Shown here: positions 26,874 through 41,815 of the stretch, one piece after another
How positions within the stretch are numbered: position 1 is the stretch's first letter
Layout of the letters: each line of letters begins with the position of its first letter
NCBI RefSeq assembly: GCF_000192575.1
Contig: NZ_GL876933.1
Location: 336,400 to 400,399 of the forward strand
Direction of reading: 5' to 3'
From: Novosphingobium nitrogenifigens DSM 19370
GTDB lineage: Bacteria > Pseudomonadota > Alphaproteobacteria > Sphingomonadales > Sphingomonadaceae
DNA: 64,000 nt
The notes under the pieces: generated by a model
Databases searched by the model: none
The model's input: the letters and a program-made list of their open reading frames with translations, nothing else
Told to the model about the DNA's origin: nothing
Position numbers and translations under genes: made by a program

Positions 26874-27650
26874 TTAGGCCAGTTTGGCCGCGCGGTCGGC
26901 CAGGCGCTCGACCGCTGCGGCATGGATGGCCGGCGCTGTCACCAGCAGGCCGAAAGCGCGCGGATCGCGCTTGTTGAAGCCGAACGGTTTGCCAAAGGCA
27001 TCGGTGACCGCCGCTCCCGCTTCGCGTGCGATCAGGCAGGCGGCGGCGATGTCCCATTCGAAGCCCCAGCGCAGAGTCGCCAGAATATCCGCTTCGTCGG
27101 CGGCGACCATGGCAATGCGCAGGGCGATCGAATTGGGTTTGTCGACCATGACCAGATCCCGGTCGATTTCGGGCAGGCTGTCGGTCGGAATGCGCGACCC
27201 GACAAATTCGGTCCGCGTGCTCGCAACCAGAGGCAGGCCGTTGCGGGTGGCCCCGCGTCCGGCGGTCGCCATCCAGAATTCGCCGCGTGCGGGGGCGTCG
27301 AGCAAGCCGATCAGGGCGCGCCCTGCGCTCACCAGCGCGACCGAGACGCACCACCCCGTGCGTCCGTGGACGAAATCGCGCGTGCCGTCGATCGGATCGA
27401 CCACCCAGCACAATCCGCGTCCGAGGCGATCGGGGTGGTCGGCGGTTTCCTCCGACAACCAGCCCGCGCTCGGCAGAAGCCGCTTCAATTCATGCTTGAG
27501 ATACGTGTCGATCGCGATGTCGGCTTCGCAGACCGGACTGCCCGGCGTCTTTTCCCAGACGCGCAATTCGTGCCCCTGGCCGGGCCAATGGGCCATGGCC
27601 ATCTGACCGGCCTTGCGCACGATCTCTTGCAGATGGGCGTAATCGAGCAT
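26874..27650 (-). CDS. Inositol-phosphatase-family protein, CysQ-like
   Basis: 258-aa Li-sensitive, Mg-dependent phosphatase fold. Metal-binding motifs are EETAD, DPIDGTRDF and WDIAAACLIAREAG. The sequence best fits 3'(2'),5'-bisphosphate nucleotidase (CysQ), which removes PAP made in sulfate assimilation, but inositol-monophosphatase or histidinol-phosphatase activity cannot be ruled out by eye. It is monocistronic and convergent with the OmpA-like gene. Confidence 0.85.
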   Translation of the reverse strand: MLDYAHLQEIVRKAGQMAMAHWPGQGHELRVWEKTPGSPVCEADIAIDTYLKHELKRLLPSAGWLSEETADHPDRLGRGLCWVVDPIDGTRDFVHGRTGWCVSVALVSAGRALIGLLDAPARGEFWMATAGRGATRNGLPLVASTRTEFVGSRIPTDSLPEIDRDLVMVDKPNSIALRIAMVAADEADILATLRWGFEWDIAAACLIAREAGAAVTDAFGKPFGFNKRDPRAFGLLVTAPAIHAAAVERLADRAAKLA

Positions 27651-28130
27651 GTCGTGTGGCGATGGGGCAAGCGCGGGGCCAAAGCAAGAGGGAGGGATGG
27701 CGGGGGATCGCGCGCGATCTTGTTACTCATTCGTATGCGCTCTTGGCTCACGGCATGAGAAGCGTAGCGTGCAGTGCGGCAAGAGAGTCCTTCCCAAGCG
27801 GCTAATCGTATGCTTAAGGACTGGGTCGTAAACACATAATTGGCACCACAAAGGGTTGCCGCAATACGGTCTGCCGCATGAGGTCCGGGCGTTCGTCCGG
27901 GTCTTGCGTGGGGAGAGAGGACGCAAGGAAATGGCGATATCTGATGCCCTCATTGCCAGGCAAATCCCGATCCCGAATGCGCGCGTGATTCGTACCGCGG
28001 CTCTGCCGCTGCCTTGCCGTGCCCTGCTCGCACGGACTTCAGCCGATGGGTTTACAGCCTCGCCAATCCCGGTCCGGCCCGCGGGCCCGGCCGTTCTTTC
28101 CTCCCACACACATTCTGCGGGGAACTTCGC
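27651..28130 (+). promoter_or_regulatory. Long leader of sucCD with hairpin, no gene recognised
   Basis: 480 bp without a convincing gene. It contains a nested inverted repeat: AGTCCTT (27786-27792) with AAGGACT (27816-27822) and inside it AAGC (27796-27799) with GCTT (27812-27815), leaving a CCC bulge. No T run follows. A small open frame (27856-28134) looks random in composition. The region probably carries the sucCD promoter and 5' leader. Confidence 0.45.
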
Positions 28131-29330
28131 ATGAACGTACACGAGTATCAGGCCAAGGAATTGCTCGCCAAATTCGGCGTCAATATCCCGGCGGGCATTC
28201 CCGCGCTGACCGTCGAGGAAGCGGTGGAAGCCGCCAAGCAGCTGCCCGGGCCGGTTTATGTGGTCAAGGCACAGATCCATGCCGGCGGTCGCGGCAAGGG
28301 CAAGTTCAAGGAACTCCCCGCTGACGCCAAGGGTGGCGTGCGTCTCGCCAAGACGATCGGGGAAGTCGAAACCCATGCCCGCGAAATGCTGGGCAACACG
28401 CTGGTCACCGTGCAGACCGGGGAAGCGGGCAAGCAGGTCAATCGCCTCTATGTCACCGACGGCGTCGACATCGCCAAGGAATACTACCTCTCGCTGGTGG
28501 TCGATCGCGGTACCGGACGCGTCGCGCTGATCGTGTCGACCGAAGGCGGCATGGATATCGAGGAAGTCGCCCACTCGACCCCGGAAAAGATCACCACGAT
28601 CGTGATCGATCCGGCACAGGGCTTCATGCCGCACCACGGCCGCGCCGTCGCATTCGCGCTCAAGCTGTCGGGCTTCCTCAACAAGCAGGCGCAGCAGCTG
28701 GCCAAGAGCCTCTACGAAGCGTTCGTCTCGCTCGATTGCGCCATGCTCGAAATCAATCCGCTGGTCGAAACCAGGGACGGGCAGCTGCTGGTCCTCGACG
28801 CCAAGCTGAGCTTCGATTCGAACGCGCTCTATCGCCACCCCGAGGAAGTCGTGCTGCGCGACGAGACCGAGGAAGACCCGGCCGAGATCGAGGCGTCGAA
28901 GTACGACCTTGCCTATATCAAGCTCGACGGCAACATCGGCTGCATGGTCAACGGCGCGGGCCTTGCCATGGCGACGATGGACATCATCAAGCTCAACGGC
29001 GAATTCCCCGCGAACTTCCTCGACGTGGGCGGCGGCGCGACCAAGGAAAAGGTCACGGCCGCGTTCAAGATCATTCTCAAGGACCCGGCGGTGAAGGGGA
29101 TCCTCGTCAACATCTTCGGCGGGATCATGAAGTGCGACATCATTGCTGAAGGCATTGTCGCGGCGGCCAAGGAGGTGAACCTTTCGGTGCCGCTGGTGGT
29201 GCGTCTCGAAGGCACCAACGTGGAGAAGGGCAAGGAAATCCTGACCCACTCCGGTCTCCCCATCGTTCCCGCGAACGATCTTGGCGACGCGGCCAAGAAG
29301 ATCGTCGCCGAAGTCCAGAAGGTTGCCTGA
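28131..29330 (+). CDS. sucC: Succinyl-CoA synthetase, beta subunit (ADP/GDP-forming)
   Basis: TCA-cycle enzyme converting succinyl-CoA to succinate with substrate-level NTP formation. 399 aa, the full family length. It opens [12 protein letters not shown]; the ATP-grasp part has [10 protein letters not shown], and the C-terminal ligase domain has [10 protein letters not shown]. The ATG at 28131 is the family start, although the frame is open upstream. It is followed 3 bp later by sucD. It consumes the succinyl-CoA produced by the propionyl-CoA module at 34440-41583. Confidence 0.98.
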   Translation: MNVHEYQAKELLAKFGVNIPAGIPALTVEEAVEAAKQLPGPVYVVKAQIHAGGRGKGKFKELPADAKGGVRLAKTIGEVETHAREMLGNTLVTVQTGEAGKQVNRLYVTDGVDIAKEYYLSLVVDRGTGRVALIVSTEGGMDIEEVAHSTPEKITTIVIDPAQGFMPHHGRAVAFALKLSGFLNKQAQQLAKSLYEAFVSLDCAMLEINPLVETRDGQLLVLDAKLSFDSNALYRHPEEVVLRDETEEDPAEIEASKYDLAYIKLDGNIGCMVNGAGLAMATMDIIKLNGEFPANFLDVGGGATKEKVTAAFKIILKDPAVKGILVNIFGGIMKCDIIAEGIVAAAKEVNLSVPLVVRLEGTNVEKGKEILTHSGLPIVPANDLGDAAKKIVAEVQKVA

Positions 29331-29333
29331 ACA

Positions 29334-30224
29334 ATGTCGATTCTCGTCAACAAGGACACCAAGGTCATCACGCAGGGGATGACCGGCAAGACCGGCACTT
29401 TCCATACCCAGCAGGCACTTGCCTATGGCACGCAGATGGTCGGCGGCGTCACGCCGGGCAAGGGCGGCAGCACCCACGAGGACACCGGGCTTCCGATCTG
29501 GGACACCGTTGCGGAAGCGAAAGCAGCGAGCGGTGCGACCGCCTCGGTCATCTACGTTCCGCCGCCGTTCGCGGCCGATTCGATCCTCGAAGCGATCGAC
29601 GCCGAGATCGAACTGATCGTTGCCATCACCGAAGGCATTCCGGTGCTCGACATGGTGCGGGTAAAGCGCGCGCTTCAGGGATCGAAGTCGCGCCTGATCG
29701 GTCCGAACTGCCCCGGCGTGCTGACGCCCGGCGAATGCAAGATCGGCATCATGCCCGGCTCGATTTTCCGCAAGGGTTCGGTCGGCGTGGTCTCGCGCTC
29801 GGGCACGCTTACCTATGAAGCGGTGTTCCAGACTTCGAACATCGGCCTTGGCCAGACCACCGCAGTCGGCATCGGCGGCGACCCGGTCAACGGCACCAAC
29901 TTCATCGACGTCCTCGAACTCTTCCTCGCCGACGAGGAAACCAAGTCGATCATCATGATCGGCGAAATCGGCGGCAACGCGGAAGAACAGGCCGCGCAGT
30001 TCCTCAAGGACGAAGCCAAGCGCGGTCGCAAGAAGCCGATGGTGGGCTTCATTGCCGGGCGTACGGCTCCTCCGGGCCGTCGCATGGGCCATGCCGGGGC
30101 GATCGTCTCGGGCGGCCAGGGCGGCGCTGAAGACAAGATCGCGGCGATGGAAGAAGCGGGTATCCGCGTCAGCCCCTCGCCCAGCCTTCTGGGGGAAACC
30201 CTGGCGGAAGTGCTCAAGGGTTAA
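29334..30224 (+). CDS. sucD: Succinyl-CoA synthetase, alpha subunit
   Basis: 296-aa CoA-binding subunit. The CoA-binding Rossmann part has [14 protein letters not shown], and the phospho-histidine loop is [25 protein letters not shown] is present. It pairs with SucC as a heterodimer or heterotetramer. A strong terminator follows 29 bp after the stop. Confidence 0.98.
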   Translation: MSILVNKDTKVITQGMTGKTGTFHTQQALAYGTQMVGGVTPGKGGSTHEDTGLPIWDTVAEAKAASGATASVIYVPPPFAADSILEAIDAEIELIVAITEGIPVLDMVRVKRALQGSKSRLIGPNCPGVLTPGECKIGIMPGSIFRKGSVGVVSRSGTLTYEAVFQTSNIGLGQTTAVGIGGDPVNGTNFIDVLELFLADEETKSIIMIGEIGGNAEEQAAQFLKDEAKRGRKKPMVGFIAGRTAPPGRRMGHAGAIVSGGQGGAEDKIAAMEEAGIRVSPSPSLLGETLAEVLKG

Positions 30225-30252
30225 CATCCTGTCATGATGTGACTTTTGGAAT

Positions 30253-30278
30253 GGGCCGGGTGAAAATCCGGCCCTTTT
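30253..30278 (+). terminator. Rho-independent terminator after sucCD
   Basis: Stem GGGCCGG (30253-30259) and CCGGCCC (30268-30274), 8-nt loop, then TTTTG. Confidence 0.88.
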
Positions 30279-30353
30279 GTCATGGCGAACCTTCGTGCTT
30301 GCTCCCGATCAAGGCAGGGGCCATGCAGTCGGGCATTGGCGCGGAGCATGGCG

Positions 30354-32891
30354 ATGACCGATCACGAAACCGTAGAGTTCTGGCAACGCGATGCCGAGGC
30401 GAATCTCGCCGCGCTCGATGCCCACCGCGAAGGCCTGACCGACGCGCAAGTCGAGGAACGGCGCGAACGCTATGGACGCAATGCCCTGCCTGACGGGCAC
30501 CGCCGGCCTGTCTGGGTCGATTTCCTGCGCCGCATGGGCAATCCGCTGGTGCTCATCCTGCTGGCATCGTCGGCGATCGCGGGCGTGACCGGTGATGTCG
30601 TCAGCTTTGTTATCATCCTGGCCATCGTGGCGCTTTCGACCGTACTCGACACGATACAGGAACGCCGGGCGGCGGCGACGGCCGAGGCGCTCAAGCGCGC
30701 GATCGCCCTGACCGCACGGGTCTTGCGCGATAGTGTCTGGGCCGAACGTCCGGTCGATGAAATCGTGCCGGGGGACATCGTCAGCCTTGCGGCCGGGGAT
30801 CTCGTTCCTGCCGATGGAGTGGTGCTCACCGCCAATGCCGCGCAAGTCAACCAGGCGGCGCTGACCGGCGAATCCTATCCGGTTGAAAAGCACGTGGAAG
30901 CCGATTCCCGGGCGGGCATGGCCGATGCGGCGAATCTCATGCTGAGCGGCAGTTCGCTGATCGGCGGTACCGTGACCATGCTCGCGGTCGAGACCGGCGC
31001 CCGCACGCGGTTCGGCCGGATCGCCAGTTCGCTGGGCGGCAATGCGGAAGTGACCGCATTCGAAATCGGGTTGCGCCGCTTCGGCCTGCTGATCGCGCGT
31101 CTCACGGTGTTCCTGGTCCTGTTCGTGCTGCTCGCGCGGCTGGCGCTCGGGAAACCACCGCTCGAATCCTTCCTCTTCGCCATGGCGCTGGCGGTGGGGC
31201 TGACGCCCGAACTGCTCCCGATGATCGTCACCATCACGCTGGCGCGCGGCGCGCAGCGCATGGCGGAGGCCAAGGTGGTGGTGAAGCGACTGTCGGCGAT
31301 CCACGACCTTGGCGAAATGGACGTCCTGTGTACCGACAAGACCGGCACGCTGACCGAAGCGCGGATCGCCCTTGTCGGTCATCCCGGCATCGAAGGCAGC
31401 GACCGCGACCGGGTATTCGAACTGGCGGCAGTCAATGCCCGGTTCGAGACCGGGCTCAAGAGCCCGCTCGACGAAGCCCTGCTGGGACATGGAACCCCGC
31501 CCGGTTTCGAGGACTGGATCAAGCTCGACGAGCGTCCGTTCGATTTCGAACGGCGGCGCGTTTCGGTGCTGGCCGAGCGCAAGGGCGAGCGGATCGAGAT
31601 CATCAAGGGCGCGCCCGAGACCGTGCTCGGCCTGTGCTCGCGGCTCGAACTGGCGAGCGGAACCGTCGTTGCCCTGACCCAGGCGCACAAGGACGAGGCC
31701 GAGGCGCTGGTCGCGGCGCGCGCTGCCGAAGGCCTGCGTCTGCTTGGCGTCGCGTGGAAGGAGGCGGCCGGGCGCGAGACTATCGATACCGATGACGATG
31801 ACGGGCTGGTCTTTGCCGGATGGTGCGTCTTCGTCGATCCGCCCAAGGCCAGTGGGCCGGCTGCGCTCGCCCGGCTGGCCGATGCCGGGGTGCGGGTGAA
31901 ACTGGTGTCGGGCGATGCGGCAGCGGTGGCGCAACATCTGGCGCGCCAGATCGGGCTTCCGGCCGAGGCCGTGCTGACGGGCGAGGAAATCGCCCACATG
32001 TCCGAAGGCGCGCTTGCCGTGCGCGCCGAGGAAGTCGACCTCTTCGCGCGGGTCAGCCCCGATCAGAAGCTGCGCATCGTCCGGGCGCTCAAGGCACGCG
32101 GACACACGGTGGGGTTCATCGGCGACGGTATCAACGACGCGCCCGCGATCCGCACGGCCGACGTCGGCCTGTCGGTCGATGGCGCCACCGATGTCGCGCG
32201 CGAGGCGAGCGACATGATCATGCTTGCGCCCGACCTGTCGGTCCTTGCCGACGGCATCGTCGAAGGGCGGCGGACTTATGCCAATATCATGAAGTATCTG
32301 CGCATGGGCACCAGTTCCAATTTCGGGAACATGCTGACCATGGCGCTGGCTTCTCTGGTGCTGCCGTTCCTGCCGCTGACAGCGGTGCAGGTTCTGCTCA
32401 ACAATCTGCTCTACGACCTGTCGCAGACCGGCATTCCTTTCGACCACGCCGATCCGCCGCTGCTCAAGCGGCCCCATTCGTGGGACATGCGGGCACTGGT
32501 GCGGTTCACCGCGATCATGGGGCCGCTGTCGTCGGTTTTCGACCTCGCCACGTTCGGCCTGCTGCTGTTCGTCTTCCACGCCGATGTGGCGACGTTCCGT
32601 GCCGCATGGTTCGTCGAATCGATGGCGACCCAGGTGCTGGTCGTCATGGTCATCCGCACGGCCGGGGCCGCCTGGAGCCTGCCGCCGCACCGCGCGCTGG
32701 TCATGACGGCCCTGGGCAGTCTGGCGGTCGCTCTGGTGCTGCCGTTCCTGCCGCTTGCTCCGCTGCTCGGCTTCGCGCCGCTCGGCTTGCGCGAAAGCCT
32801 CGGGATCGCGGGGCTGGTCGCGGGCTATCTCGTCTGTGCCGAAGGGCTCAAGCGCTGGGCCCTGCCCAAGGCGGAACGCGCCCTGGGCTGA
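30354..32891 (+). CDS. mgtA: P-type ATPase, magnesium-translocating (MgtA/MgtB-like, P3B)
   Basis: About 845 aa. N-terminal cation-ATPase domain, actuator with LTGES, phosphorylation motif DKTGTLT, hinge GDGINDAPA, and a C-terminal membrane domain containing LLYDLSQTGIPFDHADPP, a hallmark of MgtA-type Mg importers. It imports Mg2+ at low external concentration. The ATG at 30354 has GCGGAG 7 bp upstream, whereas the ATG at 30348 would be 1 bp away. No PhoPQ or mgtC neighbour and no leader switch was recognised. Confidence 0.9.
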   Translation: MTDHETVEFWQRDAEANLAALDAHREGLTDAQVEERRERYGRNALPDGHRRPVWVDFLRRMGNPLVLILLASSAIAGVTGDVVSFVIILAIVALSTVLDTIQERRAAATAEALKRAIALTARVLRDSVWAERPVDEIVPGDIVSLAAGDLVPADGVVLTANAAQVNQAALTGESYPVEKHVEADSRAGMADAANLMLSGSSLIGGTVTMLAVETGARTRFGRIASSLGGNAEVTAFEIGLRRFGLLIARLTVFLVLFVLLARLALGKPPLESFLFAMALAVGLTPELLPMIVTITLARGAQRMAEAKVVVKRLSAIHDLGEMDVLCTDKTGTLTEARIALVGHPGIEGSDRDRVFELAAVNARFETGLKSPLDEALLGHGTPPGFEDWIKLDERPFDFERRRVSVLAERKGERIEIIKGAPETVLGLCSRLELASGTVVALTQAHKDEAEALVAARAAEGLRLLGVAWKEAAGRETIDTDDDDGLVFAGWCVFVDPPKASGPAALARLADAGVRVKLVSGDAAAVAQHLARQIGLPAEAVLTGEEIAHMSEGALAVRAEEVDLFARVSPDQKLRIVRALKARGHTVGFIGDGINDAPAIRTADVGLSVDGATDVAREASDMIMLAPDLSVLADGIVEGRRTYANIMKYLRMGTSSNFGNMLTMALASLVLPFLPLTAVQVLLNNLLYDLSQTGIPFDHADPPLLKRPHSWDMRALVRFTAIMGPLSSVFDLATFGLLLFVFHADVATFRAAWFVESMATQVLVVMVIRTAGAAWSLPPHRALVMTALGSLAVALVLPFLPLAPLLGFAPLGLRESLGIAGLVAGYLVCAEGLKRWALPKAERALG

Positions 32892-32894
32892 GCG

Positions 32895-34307
32895 TCAGGG
32901 TTCGACGACGTGATAGGGGACCAGATCGCGGCGCAGGGGATCGACGACGATCGCCTTGTCGCTCGGAGGAAAGGCGCGCTGGTCGCAATGGTCGCGCGGG
33001 CAGATGCGGCATGAGGCGCCGATGCGCGTGACTGCATCGTCGTTGGCCAGATTGAGCCCGTCGGCATAGATGAATTCGGCCGCATGGGCCGCTTCGCAGC
33101 CCAGCGCTACGGCATAGCGGCGCGGCGGGCGGTAATAGCTGCCTGAAGGCTTCACCAGTCCCTTGGCCAGCGAGACATAGCGCGTGCCGTCGGGCATTTC
33201 GGCCAGCTGGACATGGATGCGGTCGGGAATGGCGGCGGCCTCGTGGACGATCCACAAGGGGCAGGCCCCGCCGAAGCGGCCGAATTGCATGCGCGTTGCC
33301 GAATGCCGCTTGGTGATGTTGCCCGCCATGTCGACCCGGCAGAAATAGACCGGAATGCCGCGAGCGCGCGGGCGTTGCAGCGTCGACAGCCGGTGGCAGG
33401 TCTGTTCGAAACTGGTGTGGAACATCTGTCGCAGGCGGTCGATGTCGTGGCGCAATTCGCGCGCGGCCATGCGGAACCGTTCATAGGGCATGAGCAAGGC
33501 CCCGGCCGCATAATTGCCGAGCCCGATGGTCAGGATATGGCGCGCCGCTGCGCTCTCGAGGCCGCTTTCCTCGACGATCGCGCCGATCTGCTGCGAAAGC
33601 GCGAGCGCGGCGACTTGCCAGGCGAGCTGGAACCGGCCGCTTTCGATCGGCTGCGTCGAATCGAGTTCGAGATGGCGCCGTTGCGCGTCGAAGCGCCGCA
33701 TCGGCCCCCCGCTTTGCCAGGCGATGCTGACCCCGTTGGCGCGCAGCCAGTTCTGCATCGACTGGACGCGCGGGGAAATGTCGTCGCCCGCGATGTCGGC
33801 GGCCAGCGCCTCTGCCTCGCGGTCGAGCGGATCGACGTAATTGTTCGCCTGATGGAACCAGTCGCGCACTTCCTCCCACGGCAGGCGGCCCCCGGCGGCC
33901 AGGCTCGACCCGATGGCTTCGTCCATCATGTCGAGCCGCAGCCGGGTCTGGGCGTGAAGCGCGTGGAGTTGCACGAAGCGTTCGGCAAAACCGGGGAACT
34001 GCAAGGCGAGCCGTTCGACCTGCTCGCCGGGAAGGTCGCCGGGCAATTGTGGATCGGCAAGAGCCTCGTGCAGCGTGCGGATCAGTTCGTCGCCGCCCGA
34101 TGGCGCAAGGTCGACCCAGTCCACCGGGAATGCGGAGCGCAGCGAATCAGCGAGAGCGGGCGTCAGGTGACGTTCGTCGTTTTCGAGCTGCGAGAGATAG
34201 GACGCGCTGATCCCCAGGGCCTCGGCCATTTCGACTTGTCGCATGGCGCGACGCTGGCGCAATGCGCGCAACTGCGTTCCTGCAAACAGCCTCTGACGCT
34301 GCGTCAT
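32895..34307 (-). CDS. ScfR-family transcriptional regulator (PccR/RamB-like)
   Basis: About 470 aa. An N-terminal XRE-type HTH (about 6-60, [32 protein letters not shown] region) is followed by an IrrE-like domain with degenerate metal site and a C-terminal ScfR (DUF2083) domain with clustered Cys (CRICPRDHC). Short-chain fatty acyl-CoA regulators of this family control propionyl-CoA carboxylase (PccR in Rhodobacter), the glyoxylate shunt (RamB) and the methylcitrate cycle. It lies back-to-back with pccB, the expected target, with TTTGCAAA boxes between them. The start MTQRQR at 34307 is preferred over an open upstream extension that crosses those boxes. Confidence 0.9.
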   Translation of the reverse strand: MTQRQRLFAGTQLRALRQRRAMRQVEMAEALGISASYLSQLENDERHLTPALADSLRSAFPVDWVDLAPSGGDELIRTLHEALADPQLPGDLPGEQVERLALQFPGFAERFVQLHALHAQTRLRLDMMDEAIGSSLAAGGRLPWEEVRDWFHQANNYVDPLDREAEALAADIAGDDISPRVQSMQNWLRANGVSIAWQSGGPMRRFDAQRRHLELDSTQPIESGRFQLAWQVAALALSQQIGAIVEESGLESAAARHILTIGLGNYAAGALLMPYERFRMAARELRHDIDRLRQMFHTSFEQTCHRLSTLQRPRARGIPVYFCRVDMAGNITKRHSATRMQFGRFGGACPLWIVHEAAAIPDRIHVQLAEMPDGTRYVSLAKGLVKPSGSYYRPPRRYAVALGCEAAHAAEFIYADGLNLANDDAVTRIGASCRICPRDHCDQRAFPPSDKAIVVDPLRRDLVPYHVVEP

Positions 34308-34328
34308 CGTCGTTCCCGCCCCCTCATG

Positions 34329-34359
34329 TTTGCAAAGTCTGGCTTTGCAACTTCGCAGA
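34329..34359. promoter_or_regulatory. Candidate ScfR/PccR operator in the regulator-pccB intergenic region
   Basis: The palindrome TTTGCAAA (34329-34336) is followed after 7 bp by TTTGCAAC (34344-34351) and, directly after it, the weaker TTCGCAGA (34352-34359). TTTGCAAA-type repeats are, to my knowledge, the reported target of PccR. The site lies just upstream of the regulator start and about 80-110 bp before pccB, suited to controlling both. Confidence 0.65.
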
Positions 34360-34439
34360 TTAACAATGGACACGCGTCAAGCAATGCGCCATCGCCACGC
34401 AATCGTATTTATTTTCGGGTAGAGGCAGCAAGGCAGGAC

Positions 34440-35966
<1,527 letters not shown>

Positions 35967-35995
35967 GGCGTGGATCAAGGTTGGAGCCGGATGCC

Positions 35996-36433
35996 ATGAA
36001 ACTGGGTCGTCTGAACCATATCGGCGTTGCCACGCCCGATCTGGATGCCTCGATCGCGTTCTATCGCGATGTGCTGGGCGCAACCGACATCACCGAACCT
36101 TTCGTTCTCGATGAACAGAAGGTTCGCGTGTGTTTCGTCAATACGCCGGGCGAGGACGGCACCGCGGGCACGCAGATCGAACTGCTGCAGCCCACGGTTC
36201 CCGATTCCGCCGTCGGCAAGTGGCTGGAAAAGAACCCCCTCGGGGGCCAGCACCACATTTGCTACGAAGTGTCCGACATCATGGCCGCCAAGGCCTGGTT
36301 CGAGGCCAAGGGCAAGAAGGTGCTGGGCGAGCCGCGCATCGGTGCCCACGGCACCCCCATCTTCTTCGTTCACCCGAAGGACATGGGCGGTCAGCTGACC
36401 GAAATCATGGAAACGCCGAAAGAGGCACATTGA
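35996..36433 (+). CDS. mce: Methylmalonyl-CoA epimerase
   Basis: Vicinal-oxygen-chelate (glyoxalase) fold enzyme, 145 aa, interconverting the S and R epimers of methylmalonyl-CoA between PccAB and the mutase. Metal ligands are suggested by NHIGVA (His near 8), GQHHICYEV and LTEIMET. It starts 29 bp after pccB with GGAG upstream; a palindrome (GCCTGATC-C-GATCAGGC, 36454-36470) separates it from the mutase gene. Confidence 0.95.
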   Translation: MKLGRLNHIGVATPDLDASIAFYRDVLGATDITEPFVLDEQKVRVCFVNTPGEDGTAGTQIELLQPTVPDSAVGKWLEKNPLGGQHHICYEVSDIMAAKAWFEAKGKKVLGEPRIGAHGTPIFFVHPKDMGGQLTEIMETPKEAH

Positions 36434-36489
36434 CCTGTCGTCTGCTTGGTCCCGCCTGATCCGATCAGGCGCGGCCGGGCGGGGCACGC

Positions 36490-38640
<2,151 letters not shown>

Positions 38641-38646
38641 CGGCGA

Positions 38647-39447
38647 ATGGCGTTGGGTTTCACGGTCGAGGATCTGGCAGGACGTGCCTGGATGGGCGGC
38701 GTTCGGCGCATGGGGCTGACCCGCGTCGAACCCTCCGAATGGCTCTGGCAGGATTTCGACCGGGACGCCCGCGCTGCGGTTTTCGACGCCCATCCCGATG
38801 CGGTGCAAGTCCTTCCCGAAGGACGGGCCGCAGCTGCCGAGGCGGCGCGGATGGTTGCCGGAACCGATGACTTTGCGACGGCTGCCCGGTCGGTGTGGGA
38901 GGATCTGTGCATTCTCTCCGACGACGGAAACGGGCATTACCGGCTGGTGGCCGGGGCACTCGGATTTCCGACCCACTGGGATCTGGGGGCCAAGATCGGG
39001 CAGGTGATGGACGTGATCCACGTTCCCATCCCCGGTTATGCCGAGCAGCTTTCGCAAGGGGTGAACCATTTCTTCCGCACGCTCGAAACCGGGCAGATTT
39101 TCGGGCGGTCGAACTGGTTCGTGGTGCCGACGGACAATTGGCGGTATCAGCCGAAGGGCGATCTTGTCGAACTCTTCGCGCATGTTACCGCCGAGAACGC
39201 CGGGGACATGCTGTTCGTCCGCAGCGAACGCCAGACGCTGCGACGGATGCCGGAAACCGGGGCGATGCTGTTCACCATCGGCATCGCGGTCGAACCGATT
39301 GCCGCAGTTTCCACCGAACTTGTCGGTCGCCTTGCCCAGGCGGCCGGGGTCATGGCCGAGGACGAAGTCAAGCGTCGCGGCAATGATCGTCTGATTGAAA
39401 TTCTCGAGACATATGCCGCGCAGCGTGCCCGCGCTCAGGCAGCCTGA
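38647..39447 (+). CDS. DUF3445 / heme-dependent oxidative N-demethylase-like protein
   Basis: A 266-aa protein of the DUF3445 family, recognised by VWEDLCILSDDGNGHYRLVA, FPTHWDLGAKIGQ and IHVPIPGYAEQ. The family is named after a heme-containing, PAS-fold subunit of a dimethylamine oxidative demethylase; most members are untested. It starts 6 bp after the mutase stop and stands between mutase and pccA, so it is part of the propionyl-CoA operon. Its role there is not obvious; no partner reductase subunit is present. Confidence 0.85.
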   Translation: MALGFTVEDLAGRAWMGGVRRMGLTRVEPSEWLWQDFDRDARAAVFDAHPDAVQVLPEGRAAAAEAARMVAGTDDFATAARSVWEDLCILSDDGNGHYRLVAGALGFPTHWDLGAKIGQVMDVIHVPIPGYAEQLSQGVNHFFRTLETGQIFGRSNWFVVPTDNWRYQPKGDLVELFAHVTAENAGDMLFVRSERQTLRRMPETGAMLFTIGIAVEPIAAVSTELVGRLAQAAGVMAEDEVKRRGNDRLIEILETYAAQRARAQAA

Positions 39448-39561
39448 ACCGGCAGGACCGGACAGGCCGTTCTGAACGAGGGTGCCCCTTCGGGAGAGGC
39501 CGGGGGCGGCAGATGAACCAACCGATTACGCCGCAAGGCGAGTGATGAAAGACGAAGAGTG

Positions 39562-41583
<2,022 letters not shown>

Positions 41584-41595
41584 GACGGAATAGGG

Positions 41596-41623
41596 GGGCG
41601 CCGCGGTTCAAACCGCAGCGCCC
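41596..41623 (+). terminator. Hairpin after pccA
   Basis: Stem GGGCGC-C-GCGG (41596-41606) pairs with CCGC-A-GCGCCC (41613-41623) with one mismatch; loop TTCAAA. Followed by TTCC only, so weak alone; a stronger terminator follows 20 bp on. Confidence 0.5.
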
Positions 41624-41642
41624 TTCCGGGTCCGATCCCTGG

Positions 41643-41696
41643 AGCCGGGGCAGACTGTGAGATTCACCGAATCCCGCAGCTTGCCCCGGCTTTTTG
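41643..41696 (+). terminator. Compound terminator between pccA and etfB
   Basis: Outer stem AGCCGGGGCA (41643-41652) and TGCCCCGGCT (41682-41691), with an inner stem GATTC/GAATC, then TTTTTG overlapping the stem end. This separates the propionyl-CoA operon from etfBA. Confidence 0.85.
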
Positions 41697-41755
41697 CTGG
41701 CCGAAAGTCGCAGACGCGACGGGCCGGAATCCACTTTTTTGCCCCTTCATTCCAT

Positions 41756-41771
41756 TTGACGTTTACGTAAG
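41756..41771. promoter_or_regulatory. Candidate LiuR-type (MerR family) operator upstream of etfBA
   Basis: TTGACGTTTACGTAAG, containing the palindrome TTACGTAA, lies 45 bp before the etfB ATG. From memory this closely matches the LiuR consensus (TTGACGTTTACGTAA type) that controls branched-chain amino acid and acyl-CoA oxidation genes in proteobacteria. TTGACG could also act as a -35 hexamer. Confidence 0.55.
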
Positions 41772-41815
41772 CTGGAATTAGAGGGCAGTCATCACGACAG
41801 GAAAGGCCACCAAGC

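Noticed and set aside
27856..28134. 92-codon frame in the sucC leader
   Set aside because: No ribosome site or domain, composition typical of random frames, and it ends just inside sucC.
27723..30227. 834-codon minus-strand frame opposite sucCD
   Set aside because: Antisense of two well-supported genes; spans their junction without any domain.
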